Shown here one piece after another: positions 37,899 through 46,330 of a DNA stretch of 64,000 nt. Under the pieces are notes generated by a model. It saw nothing but the letters and a program-made list of their open reading frames with translations. It had not been told where the DNA came from and ran no database searches. The stretch comes from Amycolatopsis sp. EV170708-02-1 (GTDB lineage: Bacteria > Actinomycetota > Actinomycetes > Mycobacteriales > Pseudonocardiaceae). Position 1 is the stretch's first letter. Each line of letters starts with the position of its first letter. The stretch spans positions 8,122,001-8,186,000 of the forward strand of contig NZ_CP092497.1 in the NCBI RefSeq assembly GCF_022479115.1. The letters run 5' to 3'. The translations under genes and the position numbers were made by a program.

Positions 37899-38291
37899 AT
37901 GTCGCCGTATCAGACCTTCGCCCAGAAACTGACCGCGCTGATCGATTCGGTGCGCGCGGACGAAGGCGCCCCGCACAGCTATCGCGAGCTCTCCGCGGCG
38001 ATCGACCGCGCCGGCGGGCCCACCATGTCGCCCGCGTATCTCCAGCAGCTCGCCACGGGCAAACGGGTCAATCCGAAGATCCACTACGTCGAAGCGCTGG
38101 CGAAACTGTTCGGGGTGCCGATCACCTATTTCTTCGACGAGCAGGAGCCCCAGCCGGTCGGAGAGGCCACACTCATGGCCATGCGCGCGCAGGAGCTTTC
38201 CCCGCAGGGCCGTCGTCAGGTGATGGACCTGCTGGAACTCGTCGAACGCTACGAACGGGCCGAGCGCGAGCAGCCGGAAGAGAACCGATGA
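37899..38291 (+). CDS. XRE-family helix-turn-helix regulator
   Basis: The 130-residue product has a Cro/CI-type HTH across about residues 8-80 (TFAQKLTALIDSV, YRELSAAIDRAGG, MSPAYLQQLATGKRVNPKIHYVEALAKLFGV, ITYFFD) and a helical C-terminal tail. ATG 37899 is preceded by GGGGG. Its stop overlaps the ATG of the HExxH protease gene. The operon order of regulator, protease and membrane protein recalls ImmR-ImmA, where the protease destroys the repressor. Confidence 0.87.
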   Translation: MSPYQTFAQKLTALIDSVRADEGAPHSYRELSAAIDRAGGPTMSPAYLQQLATGKRVNPKIHYVEALAKLFGVPITYFFDEQEPQPVGEATLMAMRAQELSPQGRRQVMDLLELVERYERAEREQPEENR

Positions 38292-38809
38292 AGGAACGGG
38301 AGCTCCGTAAACGCTGCCGCAAGATGCTGAACAAGCTCGACATCGAGCCGCCGCTCGACGTCGGCGTGCTCTGCGAGCGGCTCGGCGAACAGCGCGGCAG
38401 GCCGATCCGCCTGATGCCGTACCCGCTGGAGGTCCCCGGCCCGTTCGGCTGCTGGATCGCCACCGGTTCGGCGGATTACATCTTCTTCCAGCAGGAGACC
38501 ACGAAGTCCCATCAGGACCACATCATCCTGCACGAACTCGGGCATATGCTCGCCGATCACCATCCCGGCGGCGACGCCGAACCCGCCGACTTCCTGCGCG
38601 GCCCCGCCACCGGGCTCGACGGCGACGCGGTACACCGCGCTTTACGCCGCACCTCCTACGATGAGGCGCACGAATGGGAAGCCGAGACCGTGGCGACCAT
38701 CATCCTCGAATGGGCGTCGGTCTTGAACTACACGATTCCCCGTCGCGCCGACGACGATGACGTCCGCCGCGTCCAAGGCGCGCTGGGCGACCATCAAGGG
38801 TGGCTGTGA
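38288..38809 (+). CDS. ImmA/IrrE-like zinc metallopeptidase
   Basis: The 173-residue cytoplasmic protein contains ILHELGHMLADH, the HExxH zinc site with catalytic Glu, and further on YDEAHEWEAETVATIILEWA, whose E-x-x-A motif fits the third zinc ligand of the ImmA/IrrE family. By analogy with ImmA, the neighbouring XRE protein is the likely substrate. The gene overlaps both neighbours by 4 nt. Actinobacterial relatives have been labelled ParH-like or toxin without evidence. Confidence 0.85.
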   Translation: MKERELRKRCRKMLNKLDIEPPLDVGVLCERLGEQRGRPIRLMPYPLEVPGPFGCWIATGSADYIFFQQETTKSHQDHIILHELGHMLADHHPGGDAEPADFLRGPATGLDGDAVHRALRRTSYDEAHEWEAETVATIILEWASVLNYTIPRRADDDDVRRVQGALGDHQGWL

Positions 38810-39939
38810 CCGCACTGTTCTCCCCCATCAACGTCGTGGCGATGGTGTTGTTCGCGACCGCTCTCGCCTGGCGGATCTACCAGACGTACCGCGCGCCCCG
38901 CCTGCTGCCGAACTGGGCGATCACGATCACCATCGTCTGCGTCGCCGGCTCCTTCCTCGCCCAGCAGAAGGTCATCGTCGGCTGGCTCGACGGCCTGACC
39001 GGCAAGGGCACCGGCCGTCTGGTCAACAACGTCATGCTCGCCATCGGCGTCTGCGCGCTGTTGATCGTGTTCCTCGGCTCCGCGCTGGGCCCGCGCAGGC
39101 CGGGGCGGGTCCTCTTCGAGCTGATCCCGTTGTCCGGCGCGATCACGCTGATGCTGGTCGCCATGGCCGTCACGCCGCCGGAGGTGCGGGGGCTGGCGCT
39201 GAGCCCGAAGCTCGTGCACGTGCCCGGGGTGGCGCTGTTCTACCTCGGCGCGGGGATCTACCTGATCTACGGCCTCGCCGCCTGCGCCTGGTGGATCTTC
39301 CGGTACATCCGCACCGCGGACCGCCATCTGAAGATCGGGCTGAAACTCAGCGCCGCCGGGCTGATCTGCCTGTCCGTGGGCAGCGTCTTCCGCGCGCTCT
39401 ACATCGTGATCGCGTGGGCGTTCGGGCCGTCGATCCCGCTCCTGCTCACCGTCGCCGTCCCGTTGGTACTCCTCGGGATCGTGCTCTTCCTCGCCGGGAT
39501 CACCTATCCCGGCGCCCGCGCCCGGTTCGCCGCGCTGCGACGCCGCCGCCAGCACCGGCGGCACCACGAAGAGCTCACCCCGCTGTGGACCGCGCTGGCC
39601 GGGATCTACCCGAACATCGTGCTCCGGACCACGCCGCAGGGGACGTGGGAGCGGTGGCGCCCGCGCACGGTCCACCGCCGGTACTACCGCCGGGTGATCG
39701 AGATCCGGGACGGGCTCGTACAGCTGAGCCCGTATCTGGAAACCGATCTGACCGCACTCGCCGCGGACGATCCGCAGGCGGCCGCGGAGGCGCTGAAGAC
39801 GGCGATCGCCCGGCAGAGCGCGGGCGAGGAGACCGACGGACGCGCGAAGCTCGTGCTCCCCGGCGGCGCCTCCGACATCGAATCCGACGTGCGGCCGTTG
39901 CTCGCGCTCTCCGCCGCCGTCTCCAGGAGCGACGCATGA
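38806..39939 (+). CDS. MAB_1171c-type putative transporter (7-TM plus cytoplasmic domain)
   Basis: The 377-residue product has about seven membrane helices in residues 1-245 and a long cytoplasmic C-terminal region (HHEELTPLWTALAGIYPNIVLR, WERWRPRTVHRRYYRRVIEIRDGLVQLSPYL). This combination is characteristic of the actinobacterial MAB_1171c group, called putative transporters but also reminiscent of a receptor. GTG 38806 overlaps the protease stop (GTGA), and the end overlaps the amidohydrolase start (ATGA), giving a tightly coupled four-gene operon. Confidence 0.8.
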   Translation: MTALFSPINVVAMVLFATALAWRIYQTYRAPRLLPNWAITITIVCVAGSFLAQQKVIVGWLDGLTGKGTGRLVNNVMLAIGVCALLIVFLGSALGPRRPGRVLFELIPLSGAITLMLVAMAVTPPEVRGLALSPKLVHVPGVALFYLGAGIYLIYGLAACAWWIFRYIRTADRHLKIGLKLSAAGLICLSVGSVFRALYIVIAWAFGPSIPLLLTVAVPLVLLGIVLFLAGITYPGARARFAALRRRRQHRRHHEELTPLWTALAGIYPNIVLRTTPQGTWERWRPRTVHRRYYRRVIEIRDGLVQLSPYLETDLTALAADDPQAAAEALKTAIARQSAGEETDGRAKLVLPGGASDIESDVRPLLALSAAVSRSDA

Positions 39940-41129
39940 CGACACAGCTTTTGCTGACCGCGAGCCGGATCCTGCCGCGTCCGAGCACCCCGGTCGAAGA
40001 CGGTGCCGTACTCGTCGAAGGCGGCCGGATCCTCGCGGCGGGCCCGCGCGCCGAGGTCGTGGCACAGGCGTCGCCGGACGCCGGAAAACTCGACTTCCCC
40101 GGCGCGACCCTGTTGCCCGGCCTGTTCAACGCCCATGTGCACCTGGCGTTCGACGCCACCCGCGAGATGCTGCCGAACTTCCTGGCGAGCGACGACGACG
40201 CCTTGCGCGCGGGCGCCAAGGACCGCCTGGGGCAACTGCTGCGCAGCGGGGTCACGACGGTGCGGGATCTCGGCGATCGTGGCGCTCTGGGCGCGCGGGT
40301 CAGGTCGGAACTCGAAGGCGCCGCCGCGCCGCGCCTGCTGACCGCGGGATCGCCCCTGACCGTCCTCAAAGGACACTGCCATTTCTTCGGCGGCGAGGTC
40401 GACGGCGACGACGCGATCCGGGCCCTGATCGACGCCAACGCGGCGGCGGGCGCGGACGTGATCAAGGTGATGGCCAGCGGCGGCCAGATCACCGAGGGCG
40501 GCGCGGACATGTGGGAGTCCCAGTTCGACGTCCGGGCGCTGCGCCTGATCGTCGAACACGCGGGGCGCCACGGGCTCCCGGTCGCGGCGCACGCCCACGG
40601 CGCCGACGCGATCGAGGCGTCGGTCGAGGCGGGCGTGGCCACGATCGAGCACTGCACCTGGCTGACCGGGCCCCAGCGGCAGGATCGGCGCGAGGGCGTC
40701 GCCAAGCGGATGGCCGCCGAGGGCATCGCGGCGTGTTCGACGAGCAGCCGCAACTGGCGGATGCTTGCCGAACGCATGGGCGAGGAGCTCGCGAAGACCG
40801 TCTACGGCAGGCTGTCCTGGCTGGAGGAGCTGGGTGTCCCGCTCCTGGCGGGCACGGACGCCGGATTGCCCGGCTCGGTCTTCGACGACCCGGTCGGCGC
40901 CCTCGAACTCTACGAATGGCTCGGTTTCGGCAGGCGCCGGATCCTCGAGATCGCGACCGAGGACTCCGCCGCCGGGCTCGGCCTCGGCGACGTCACCGGA
41001 CGGCTCGCCCCCGGGCTGAGCGCCGACGTCCTGGCGGTCGACGGCGACCCGCTCGCCGATCTTTCCGCCCTCCGGAACCTTCGTCTGGTGCTCTCGCGCG
41101 GGCTTGTCGTGAGTGGCGTTTCGGGTTAG
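39936..41129 (+). CDS. Amidohydrolase (imidazolonepropionase/prolidase-like)
   Basis: The 397-residue metal enzyme has the composite TIM-barrel layout: an N-terminal beta sandwich (GAVLVEGGRILAAGP), LLPGLFNAHVHLAFD with the first His-x-His metal site, IKVMASGGQ with the bridging Lys position, VAAHAHGADAIEASVEAGVATIEHC, and LLAGTDAGLPGS with the catalytic Asp. It hydrolyses a cyclic or acylated amide or a peptide-like bond; the substrate is unknown. Coupling to the membrane protein and the XRE/protease pair suggests it processes the molecule that the system handles or senses. Confidence 0.87.
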   Translation: MTTQLLLTASRILPRPSTPVEDGAVLVEGGRILAAGPRAEVVAQASPDAGKLDFPGATLLPGLFNAHVHLAFDATREMLPNFLASDDDALRAGAKDRLGQLLRSGVTTVRDLGDRGALGARVRSELEGAAAPRLLTAGSPLTVLKGHCHFFGGEVDGDDAIRALIDANAAAGADVIKVMASGGQITEGGADMWESQFDVRALRLIVEHAGRHGLPVAAHAHGADAIEASVEAGVATIEHCTWLTGPQRQDRREGVAKRMAAEGIAACSTSSRNWRMLAERMGEELAKTVYGRLSWLEELGVPLLAGTDAGLPGSVFDDPVGALELYEWLGFGRRRILEIATEDSAAGLGLGDVTGRLAPGLSADVLAVDGDPLADLSALRNLRLVLSRGLVVSGVSG

Positions 41130-41186
41130 AGCCGAGGGTGTCGCGAGTTCCGTGCAGCGTCGCCGGAAGGCAGGGCGTCAAGTTTG

Positions 41187-41221
41187 GTGACACTGTTTTA
41201 AAACAGTGTTATGGTTGCCTC
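41187..41221 (+). promoter_or_regulatory. Leaderless promoter with an embedded 20-bp palindromic operator
   Basis: The -35 GTGACA (41187-41192), a 17-bp spacer and the -10 TATGGT (41210-41215) lie 6 nt before ATG 41222. The perfect palindrome ACACTGTTTT-AAAACAGTGT (41190-41209) fills the spacer exactly, as expected for repression by a dimeric TetR-type protein. Confidence 0.7.
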
Positions 41222-41581
41222 ATGGAAGGACCGATCAAACTCTTCACCGTCATCGCCCTCGTCTCGCTGCCGACGGTGATGTACGGCGGCTACGCACTGA
41301 TGGGCGTCCTGCGCGACAAGAAACTGACCGAGCACCAGCGCGGGATGTTCCGCGCCGGCCACGCGCACGCCGGCGTTCTGCTGGTCCTCGCACTGGTCGC
41401 GCTGCAGATCCTCGGGCAGACCGGGCTCCCGGACACCGCTCGGTGGATCGTGTGCTTCCTGCTGCTGTTCGGCGTGCTGGCCCAGTCCGGCGGCTTCTTC
41501 CTGCACCTCGCACCGGGCAAGGGCAAGCTCGGCGGGCGGGTCACCGGCACCGGGGCGGTCCTGCTCGGGCGGCGATCCTGA
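41222..41581 (+). CDS. Small membrane protein under a repressible promoter
   Basis: The 119-residue product has about four hydrophobic helices (IKLFTVIALVSLPTVMYGGYALMG, AGVLLVLALVALQIL, ARWIVCFLLLFGVLAQSGGFFLH). A basic loop RDKKLTEHQRGMFRAGHAHAG has three histidines, and the C terminus is Gly-rich and basic. I do not recognise the family. The upstream operator overlapping the promoter says that expression is normally shut off until an inducer appears. No regulator gene is adjacent. Confidence 0.7.
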   Translation: MEGPIKLFTVIALVSLPTVMYGGYALMGVLRDKKLTEHQRGMFRAGHAHAGVLLVLALVALQILGQTGLPDTARWIVCFLLLFGVLAQSGGFFLHLAPGKGKLGGRVTGTGAVLLGRRS

Positions 41582-41633
41582 CCACCGCGTACGGCGTGGC
41601 CTTCCCCTGACAAAACCGCTGGCAACGGCTCGT

Positions 41634-41646
41634 TAAGCTTGTTGAC
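41634..41646 (+). promoter_or_regulatory. Leaderless promoter of hisS, -10 TAAGCT
   Basis: TAAGCT (41634-41639) ends 7 nt before GTG 41647; there is no ribosome-binding site. Confidence 0.5.
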
Positions 41647-42933
41647 GTGCCTGAATACCTGCCGACAGCCCCCGCCAAGGGGACCCGCGACTTCCTGCCC
41701 GCCGAGATGTCCGTCCGGACGCAGGTGTTCGGCCATCTCTACGACGTGCTCGAACTGCGGGGTTTCCTCCGCTACGACGGGCCGATCCTCGAACCCGCGG
41801 AGATCTACGAGCGGAAGTCCGGGCAGGAGATCGCCGACCAGCAGCTGTACACGCTGACCACCAAGGGCGGCGAGCGGCTGGCGCTGCGCCCGGAGATGAC
41901 GCCGTCGGTCGCCAGGATGATCGCGGGCAACGCCAAGGCGCTGCAGTTCCCGGTGCGCTGGTACAGCCACCCGAACTGCCACCGCTACGAGCGGCCGCAG
42001 CGTGGCCGGGTCCGCGAGCACTGGCAGATCAACGCGGACATCTTCGGTTCGGACAGCGCGAACTGCGAGATCGAGATCTTCGAGCTGATCCACGACATGA
42101 TGAGCGCGCTCGGGGCGACCCCGGACATGTTCCAGGTACGGGCCAACGACCGGAACCTGCTCTCGTCGGCGCTCACCGACATCGTCGGCGTGACCGCGGA
42201 GCAGTTGCCGCAGGTGTTCACCCTGGTGGACCGCTGGGAGAAGGCGGACCGCACGAAGCTGAGCGACACCGCGACCGAGATCGGCCTGACCGACAAGCAG
42301 TTCGAGAAGCTGACCGAGATCCTGTCCTCGGGCGCGGCTCTGCTCGACGAGCTGCCCGAGCAGGTCAAGGAGAACTCGAACCTGGTCAAGGTACTGAACA
42401 GCGGCGCCGCGGGCCTGATCACGTTCGATCCGATGATCGTGCGCGGGCTCGCGTACTACACGTCGACCGTGTTCGAGGTCTTCGACACCTCTCCGGAGAA
42501 CCGTCGTGCCCTCTTCGGCGGCGGCCGGTACAGCGACCTGGCGTCGTTGTTCACGTCGCAGCAGATCCCCGGGATCGGTTTCGGCATGGGCGACGTCACG
42601 CTGATCGACTTCCTCGACACGCACGGCCTCACCCCGAAGCCGCGCAGCGAGGTCGACGTCGTGGTGATCCCGGTGACCGAAGAGCTCACCGACGCCTCGC
42701 GTGAGGTCGCCGGACGGCTCCGGAAGGCCGGGTTGCGCACATCCACGCCTGTCGAGCTCCGCAAGCTGGGCAAGGAGCTCACCCGGGCCGACAAGGCCGG
42801 GGCGCGCGCCGTGGTGATCGTGGGCCAGGAGGACTGGGACGCCGGGAACGTGACAGTGCGCGGTCTCGCGACCCGCGAACAGCGGACCGTTGCCCTCGAC
42901 GGTGTGGTCGAGGCGGTCAACTCCTCGCTCTGA
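41647..42933 (+). CDS. hisS: Histidyl-tRNA synthetase (lineage-atypical)
   Basis: The 428-residue class II synthetase charges tRNA-His. Motif 1 surrounds GTRDFLPAEMSVR, motif 2 is NCHRYERPQRGRVREHWQINADIFGSD, the histidine-A loop is RGLAYYTSTVFE, and motif 3 contains GGGRYSDLASLF...GIGFGMGD. The C-terminal anticodon-binding domain (VDVVVIPVTEEL onward) is complete. The REHWQINADIFG form of motif 2 is unlike the usual bacterial PQxGRxRQFxQ form and resembles archaeal or candidate-phylum enzymes, so this may be a transferred or second HisRS. It ends at a strong terminator. Confidence 0.9.
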   Translation: MPEYLPTAPAKGTRDFLPAEMSVRTQVFGHLYDVLELRGFLRYDGPILEPAEIYERKSGQEIADQQLYTLTTKGGERLALRPEMTPSVARMIAGNAKALQFPVRWYSHPNCHRYERPQRGRVREHWQINADIFGSDSANCEIEIFELIHDMMSALGATPDMFQVRANDRNLLSSALTDIVGVTAEQLPQVFTLVDRWEKADRTKLSDTATEIGLTDKQFEKLTEILSSGAALLDELPEQVKENSNLVKVLNSGAAGLITFDPMIVRGLAYYTSTVFEVFDTSPENRRALFGGGRYSDLASLFTSQQIPGIGFGMGDVTLIDFLDTHGLTPKPRSEVDVVVIPVTEELTDASREVAGRLRKAGLRTSTPVELRKLGKELTRADKAGARAVVIVGQEDWDAGNVTVRGLATREQRTVALDGVVEAVNSSL

Positions 42934-42938
42934 CAACG

Positions 42939-42977
42939 AAAAAAGCCGGCACCCTTTCCGAGGGCGCCGGCTTTTTT
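42939..42977. terminator. Rho-independent terminator between hisS and aldo/keto reductase
   Basis: AAAAAAGCCGGC and GCCGGCTTTTTT form a stem extended by CCC/GGG around TTTCCGA-type loop bases. The A and T tracts make it work in both directions. It is the only canonical U-tract terminator in the window. Confidence 0.9.
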
Positions 42978-42982
42978 CATGT

Positions 42983-43984
<1,002 letters not shown>

Positions 43985-44009
43985 GATTTCGTCTCGCAAT
44001 TCTCTCGGG

Positions 44010-44993
44010 TTACTTGCCGGCCGCGCGGGCGAGACGCTCCGGGTAACGCTCACCGGCGATCGCTTCGAGGGGCGCGGCCTTTTCGATGGCTTCGATGTCC
44101 ACTTCGGACAGTTCCAGCTCCGCGGCGGCGGTGTTCTCTTCGAGGTACTTGCGGCGCTTCGTGCCCGGGATCGGCACGACGTCGTCGCCCTTCGCCTGCA
44201 CCCAGGCCAGCGCGAGCTGCCCCGCTGTGACGCCCTTCTGCGCGGCCAGCTCGCGCAGCGCCTCGACGATGGCCATGTTGCGCTCGAAGTTGCCCTCGGC
44301 GAACCGGGGCAGGCCGCGGCGCAGGTCGTCCGCCGGAAGGTCCTTCACCGACGTCACACTGCCGGTGAGGAAACCGCGGCCGAGCGGCGAGAACGGCACG
44401 ATGCCGACGCCGAGCTCGCGGGCGGTCGAGAGGATCTCGCCCTCGATGCCGCGCGTCCACAGCGACCACTCGCTCTGCAGCGCGGTCACGGGGTGCACGG
44501 CGTGCGCGCGACGGATGGTCTCGGCACTGGCTTCGGAGATCCCGGCGAAACGGATCTTGCCTTCCTGGACCAGCTCCGCGAGCGCTCCCCAGGTCTCCTC
44601 GACGGGAGTGTTCGGGTCGACGCGGTGCTGGTAGTAGAGGTCGATGTGGTCGACGTTCAGGCGGCGAAGGGACTCTTCGCAGCTCTGCTTGACGTACGCC
44701 GCGTCGCCGCGAGCGGACATCCCGCCGTCCTCGTCCCAGACGATGCCGAACTTGGTGGCCAGCACGACCTGGTCCCGTTTGCCCGCGATCGCGCGGCCGA
44801 CCAGCTCCTCGTTCGCTCCCGCGCCGTAGACGTTCGCGGTGTCGAGCATGGTCACGCCCAGTTCGAGGGCGCGGTGGACGGTGGCGATCGATTCCGTGTC
44901 GTCGTCGCGGACACCGTAGGCCTGGCTCATCCCCATGCAGCCGAGTCCCTGCGCCCCGACTTCCAGACCGCCGAGCCTCCTGGTGCTGATCAC
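44010..44993 (-). CDS. Aldo/keto reductase, second of a tandem pair
   Basis: This 327-residue paralogue of the next gene has the same tetrad ([20 protein letters not shown]) and cofactor segment ([15 protein letters not shown]). GTG 44993 overlaps the MerR stop codon (GTGA), so the regulator and the reductase are translationally coupled. Reductases of this type detoxify reactive carbonyls, which suits control by a MerR sensor of electrophiles, but no inducer is shown by sequence. Confidence 0.9.
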   Translation of the reverse strand: MISTRRLGGLEVGAQGLGCMGMSQAYGVRDDDTESIATVHRALELGVTMLDTANVYGAGANEELVGRAIAGKRDQVVLATKFGIVWDEDGGMSARGDAAYVKQSCEESLRRLNVDHIDLYYQHRVDPNTPVEETWGALAELVQEGKIRFAGISEASAETIRRAHAVHPVTALQSEWSLWTRGIEGEILSTARELGVGIVPFSPLGRGFLTGSVTSVKDLPADDLRRGLPRFAEGNFERNMAIVEALRELAAQKGVTAGQLALAWVQAKGDDVVPIPGTKRRKYLEENTAAAELELSEVDIEAIEKAAPLEAIAGERYPERLARAAGK

Positions 44994-45391
44994 GCTGAAA
45001 TTCCCTCCACGGTGGCTCCGGTGCCGAGCACCTTGCGCTCCACCTGGTCGTAGTGGTCGATCTTGTAGTCGAGGATGTCGAGGCAGGTCTGCAGCTCGGC
45101 GATCCGATCGGCGACCGATTTACGCTGGTCGACGAGGATCGCCTTGCGCCGCCCCGCGCTCGACGCCCCGTGGTGGCGCAGGGAGGCGTACTCCCGCATC
45201 CGCTTGATGGGCATGCCGGTCAGGCGCAGCTTCGTCAGGAACCCCAGCCAGCCGAGATCGTCGTCGGTGTAAGCGCGCCGACCCGCGGCGTCCCGCGCCG
45301 GGGGCTCGACGAGTTTGATGCGCTCGTAGTACCGGAGAGTGTCGATGGACAGTCCGCTACGTCGCGCGGCTTCCGCTATCGAGTAGCTCAT
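44990..45391 (-). CDS. MerR-family regulator of the aldo/keto reductase operon
   Basis: The 133-residue product has the MerR HTH ([39 protein letters not shown]) and a dimerisation coiled coil, ending [24 protein letters not shown]. There is no cysteine pair typical of metal sensors, so an organic effector or aldehyde stress is likelier; it resembles the AdhR/NmlR-like group. It lies at the head of its own operon under a promoter with a 19-bp spacer and a perfect operator. ATG 45391 is 7 nt after the -10 box. Confidence 0.9.
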   Translation of the reverse strand: MSYSIAEAARRSGLSIDTLRYYERIKLVEPPARDAAGRRAYTDDDLGWLGFLTKLRLTGMPIKRMREYASLRHHGASSAGRRKAILVDQRKSVADRIAELQTCLDILDYKIDHYDQVERKVLGTGATVEGISA

Positions 45392-45398
45392 GTGAACG

Positions 45399-45429
45399 AC
45401 AGTACGACCTGGAGTGCGCTCCAGGTCAA
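45399..45429 (-). promoter_or_regulatory. MerR-type promoter with 19-bp spacer and perfect operator
   Basis: Reading leftward on the minus strand, the -35 TTGACC (45424-45429), a 19-bp spacer (45405-45423) and the -10 TACTGT (45399-45404) surround the palindrome GACCTGGAG-TGCG-CTCCAGGTC (45406-45427). The over-long spacer is the hallmark of promoters activated by MerR-mediated DNA untwisting. Confidence 0.85.
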
Positions 45430-45463
45430 CTCCGAATCCGAGCGATTGATAACAGCGTTGCGT

Positions 45464-45475
45464 TACTCTGGGATC
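45464..45475 (+). promoter_or_regulatory. Leaderless promoter, -10 TACTCT
   Basis: TACTCT (45464-45469) and GGGATC lead into ATG 45476, the start of the TetR gene. Confidence 0.55.
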
Positions 45476-46072
45476 ATGCCCCGTCCCAGGACGCACGACG
45501 AGAACCTCCGGCTGAAACTGCTGGACCGCGCCGGTGAGCTCATCTCGGCCGACGGCCCGAAGGCACTCAGTCTCCGCAAACTGGCCGCCGACGTCGGTAC
45601 GTCCACCACCGCGGTCTATTCGCTCTTCGGCGGGAAAACGGATCTCGTCAGCGCCCTCTTCGCCGAGGGCTTCCGCCGCTTCGGCCGCCGGATGTCGGGG
45701 GTCACGCTGAGCGGCGACCCGGTCGAGGACCTGGTGCGGCTGGGCGTCGCGTACCGGGAAAGCGCGCTGGCCGACCCGCACCTCTACGCGATCATGTTCA
45801 CGAAGTCGGTGCCGGGTTTCGAGCCGGCGGACGAAACGGCGGGCCAGGCGCGCGCCACGATGGCGCCGCTCGAGGAGACGATCCGCAAGGCCGTCGCCGA
45901 CGGCGCCTTCCTCGACGTGCCGCCCGAGGTCATCGCCGTGAGCTGCTGGGGCATCGTGCACGGCCTCGTGTCGCTGGAGCTGAACGGGAACCTGCCCGAC
46001 GACTTCACCGTGAGCGCGGCTTACGAGGCCGCGCTGCGGGCGAACGCCTCGGGCTGGCTGCGCCGCGTTTAG
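45476..46072 (+). CDS. TetR-family transcriptional regulator
   Basis: The 198-residue product has an N-terminal TetR HTH (about 10-60: LRLKLLDRAGELISADGPKALSLRKLAADVGTSTTAVYSLFGGKTDLV) and a helical C-terminal ligand domain of the TetR_C_13/33-like kind (DDFTVSAAYEAALRA). It diverges from the MerR operon. The last codons (cgc gtt tag) lie in a family C palindrome, so the repeat supplies the stop codon. Target genes are unknown; the palindrome at 41190 is a candidate target nearby but there is no direct evidence. Confidence 0.85.
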   Translation: MPRPRTHDENLRLKLLDRAGELISADGPKALSLRKLAADVGTSTTAVYSLFGGKTDLVSALFAEGFRRFGRRMSGVTLSGDPVEDLVRLGVAYRESALADPHLYAIMFTKSVPGFEPADETAGQARATMAPLEETIRKAVADGAFLDVPPEVIAVSCWGIVHGLVSLELNGNLPDDFTVSAAYEAALRANASGWLRRV

Positions 46073-46084
46073 CCCGCTAAACGC
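46065..46084. terminator. Family C palindrome containing the TetR stop codon
   Basis: GCGTTTAGC and GCTAAACGC flank CC. The TAG stop of the TetR gene (46070-46072) is within the left arm. Confidence 0.7.
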
Positions 46085-46102
46085 AGGTCGCGCGCGGGAC
46101 CG

Positions 46103-46157
46103 GTCCGTGAAGGCCTCCTTGAGGGACTCTGGGTCTCTCAAGGAGGCCTTCACGGAC
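46103..46157. terminator. Family B hairpin
   Basis: Perfect 21-base arms identical to those at 16402-16452 surround a 13-nt loop. It is the second of five inverted repeats crowded between the convergent TetR and sigma-partner genes. Confidence 0.7.
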
Positions 46158-46179
46158 TCCGCCGCCCTTGGCGAGGCCG

Positions 46180-46207
46180 GATCGCGTTTAGCCCGCTAAA
46201 GGCGATC
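46180..46207. repeat. Family C palindrome, one mismatch
   Basis: GATCGCGTTTAGC and GCTAAAGGCGATC pair over 13 bases with one G-G mismatch. It is extended beyond the core arms of the copy at 10552. Confidence 0.6.
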
Positions 46208-46236
46208 CGCCTGCGGCGCCGTTCCCAGCCCACTCG

Positions 46237-46284
46237 CGTGAAGGCCCCCTTCCCTCGCCTCAGCCGAGGGAAGGCCCCCTCACG
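46237..46284. repeat. Family E hairpin
   Basis: CGTGA/TCACG outer pairs and TTCCCTCG/CGAGGGAA inner pairs flank CCTCAGC. It is related to 34167-34210. Confidence 0.55.
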
Positions 46285-46302
46285 TGCACTCCACCCCAGA
46301 AG

Positions 46303-46330
46303 GATCGCGTTTAGCGGGCTAAACGCGATC
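46303..46330. terminator. Family C palindrome at the end of the sigma-partner gene
   Basis: Perfect 13-base arms GATCGCGTTTAGC/GCTAAACGCGATC lie around GG. The right arm overlaps the minus-strand stop codon (46329-46331) by two bases. Confidence 0.7.
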
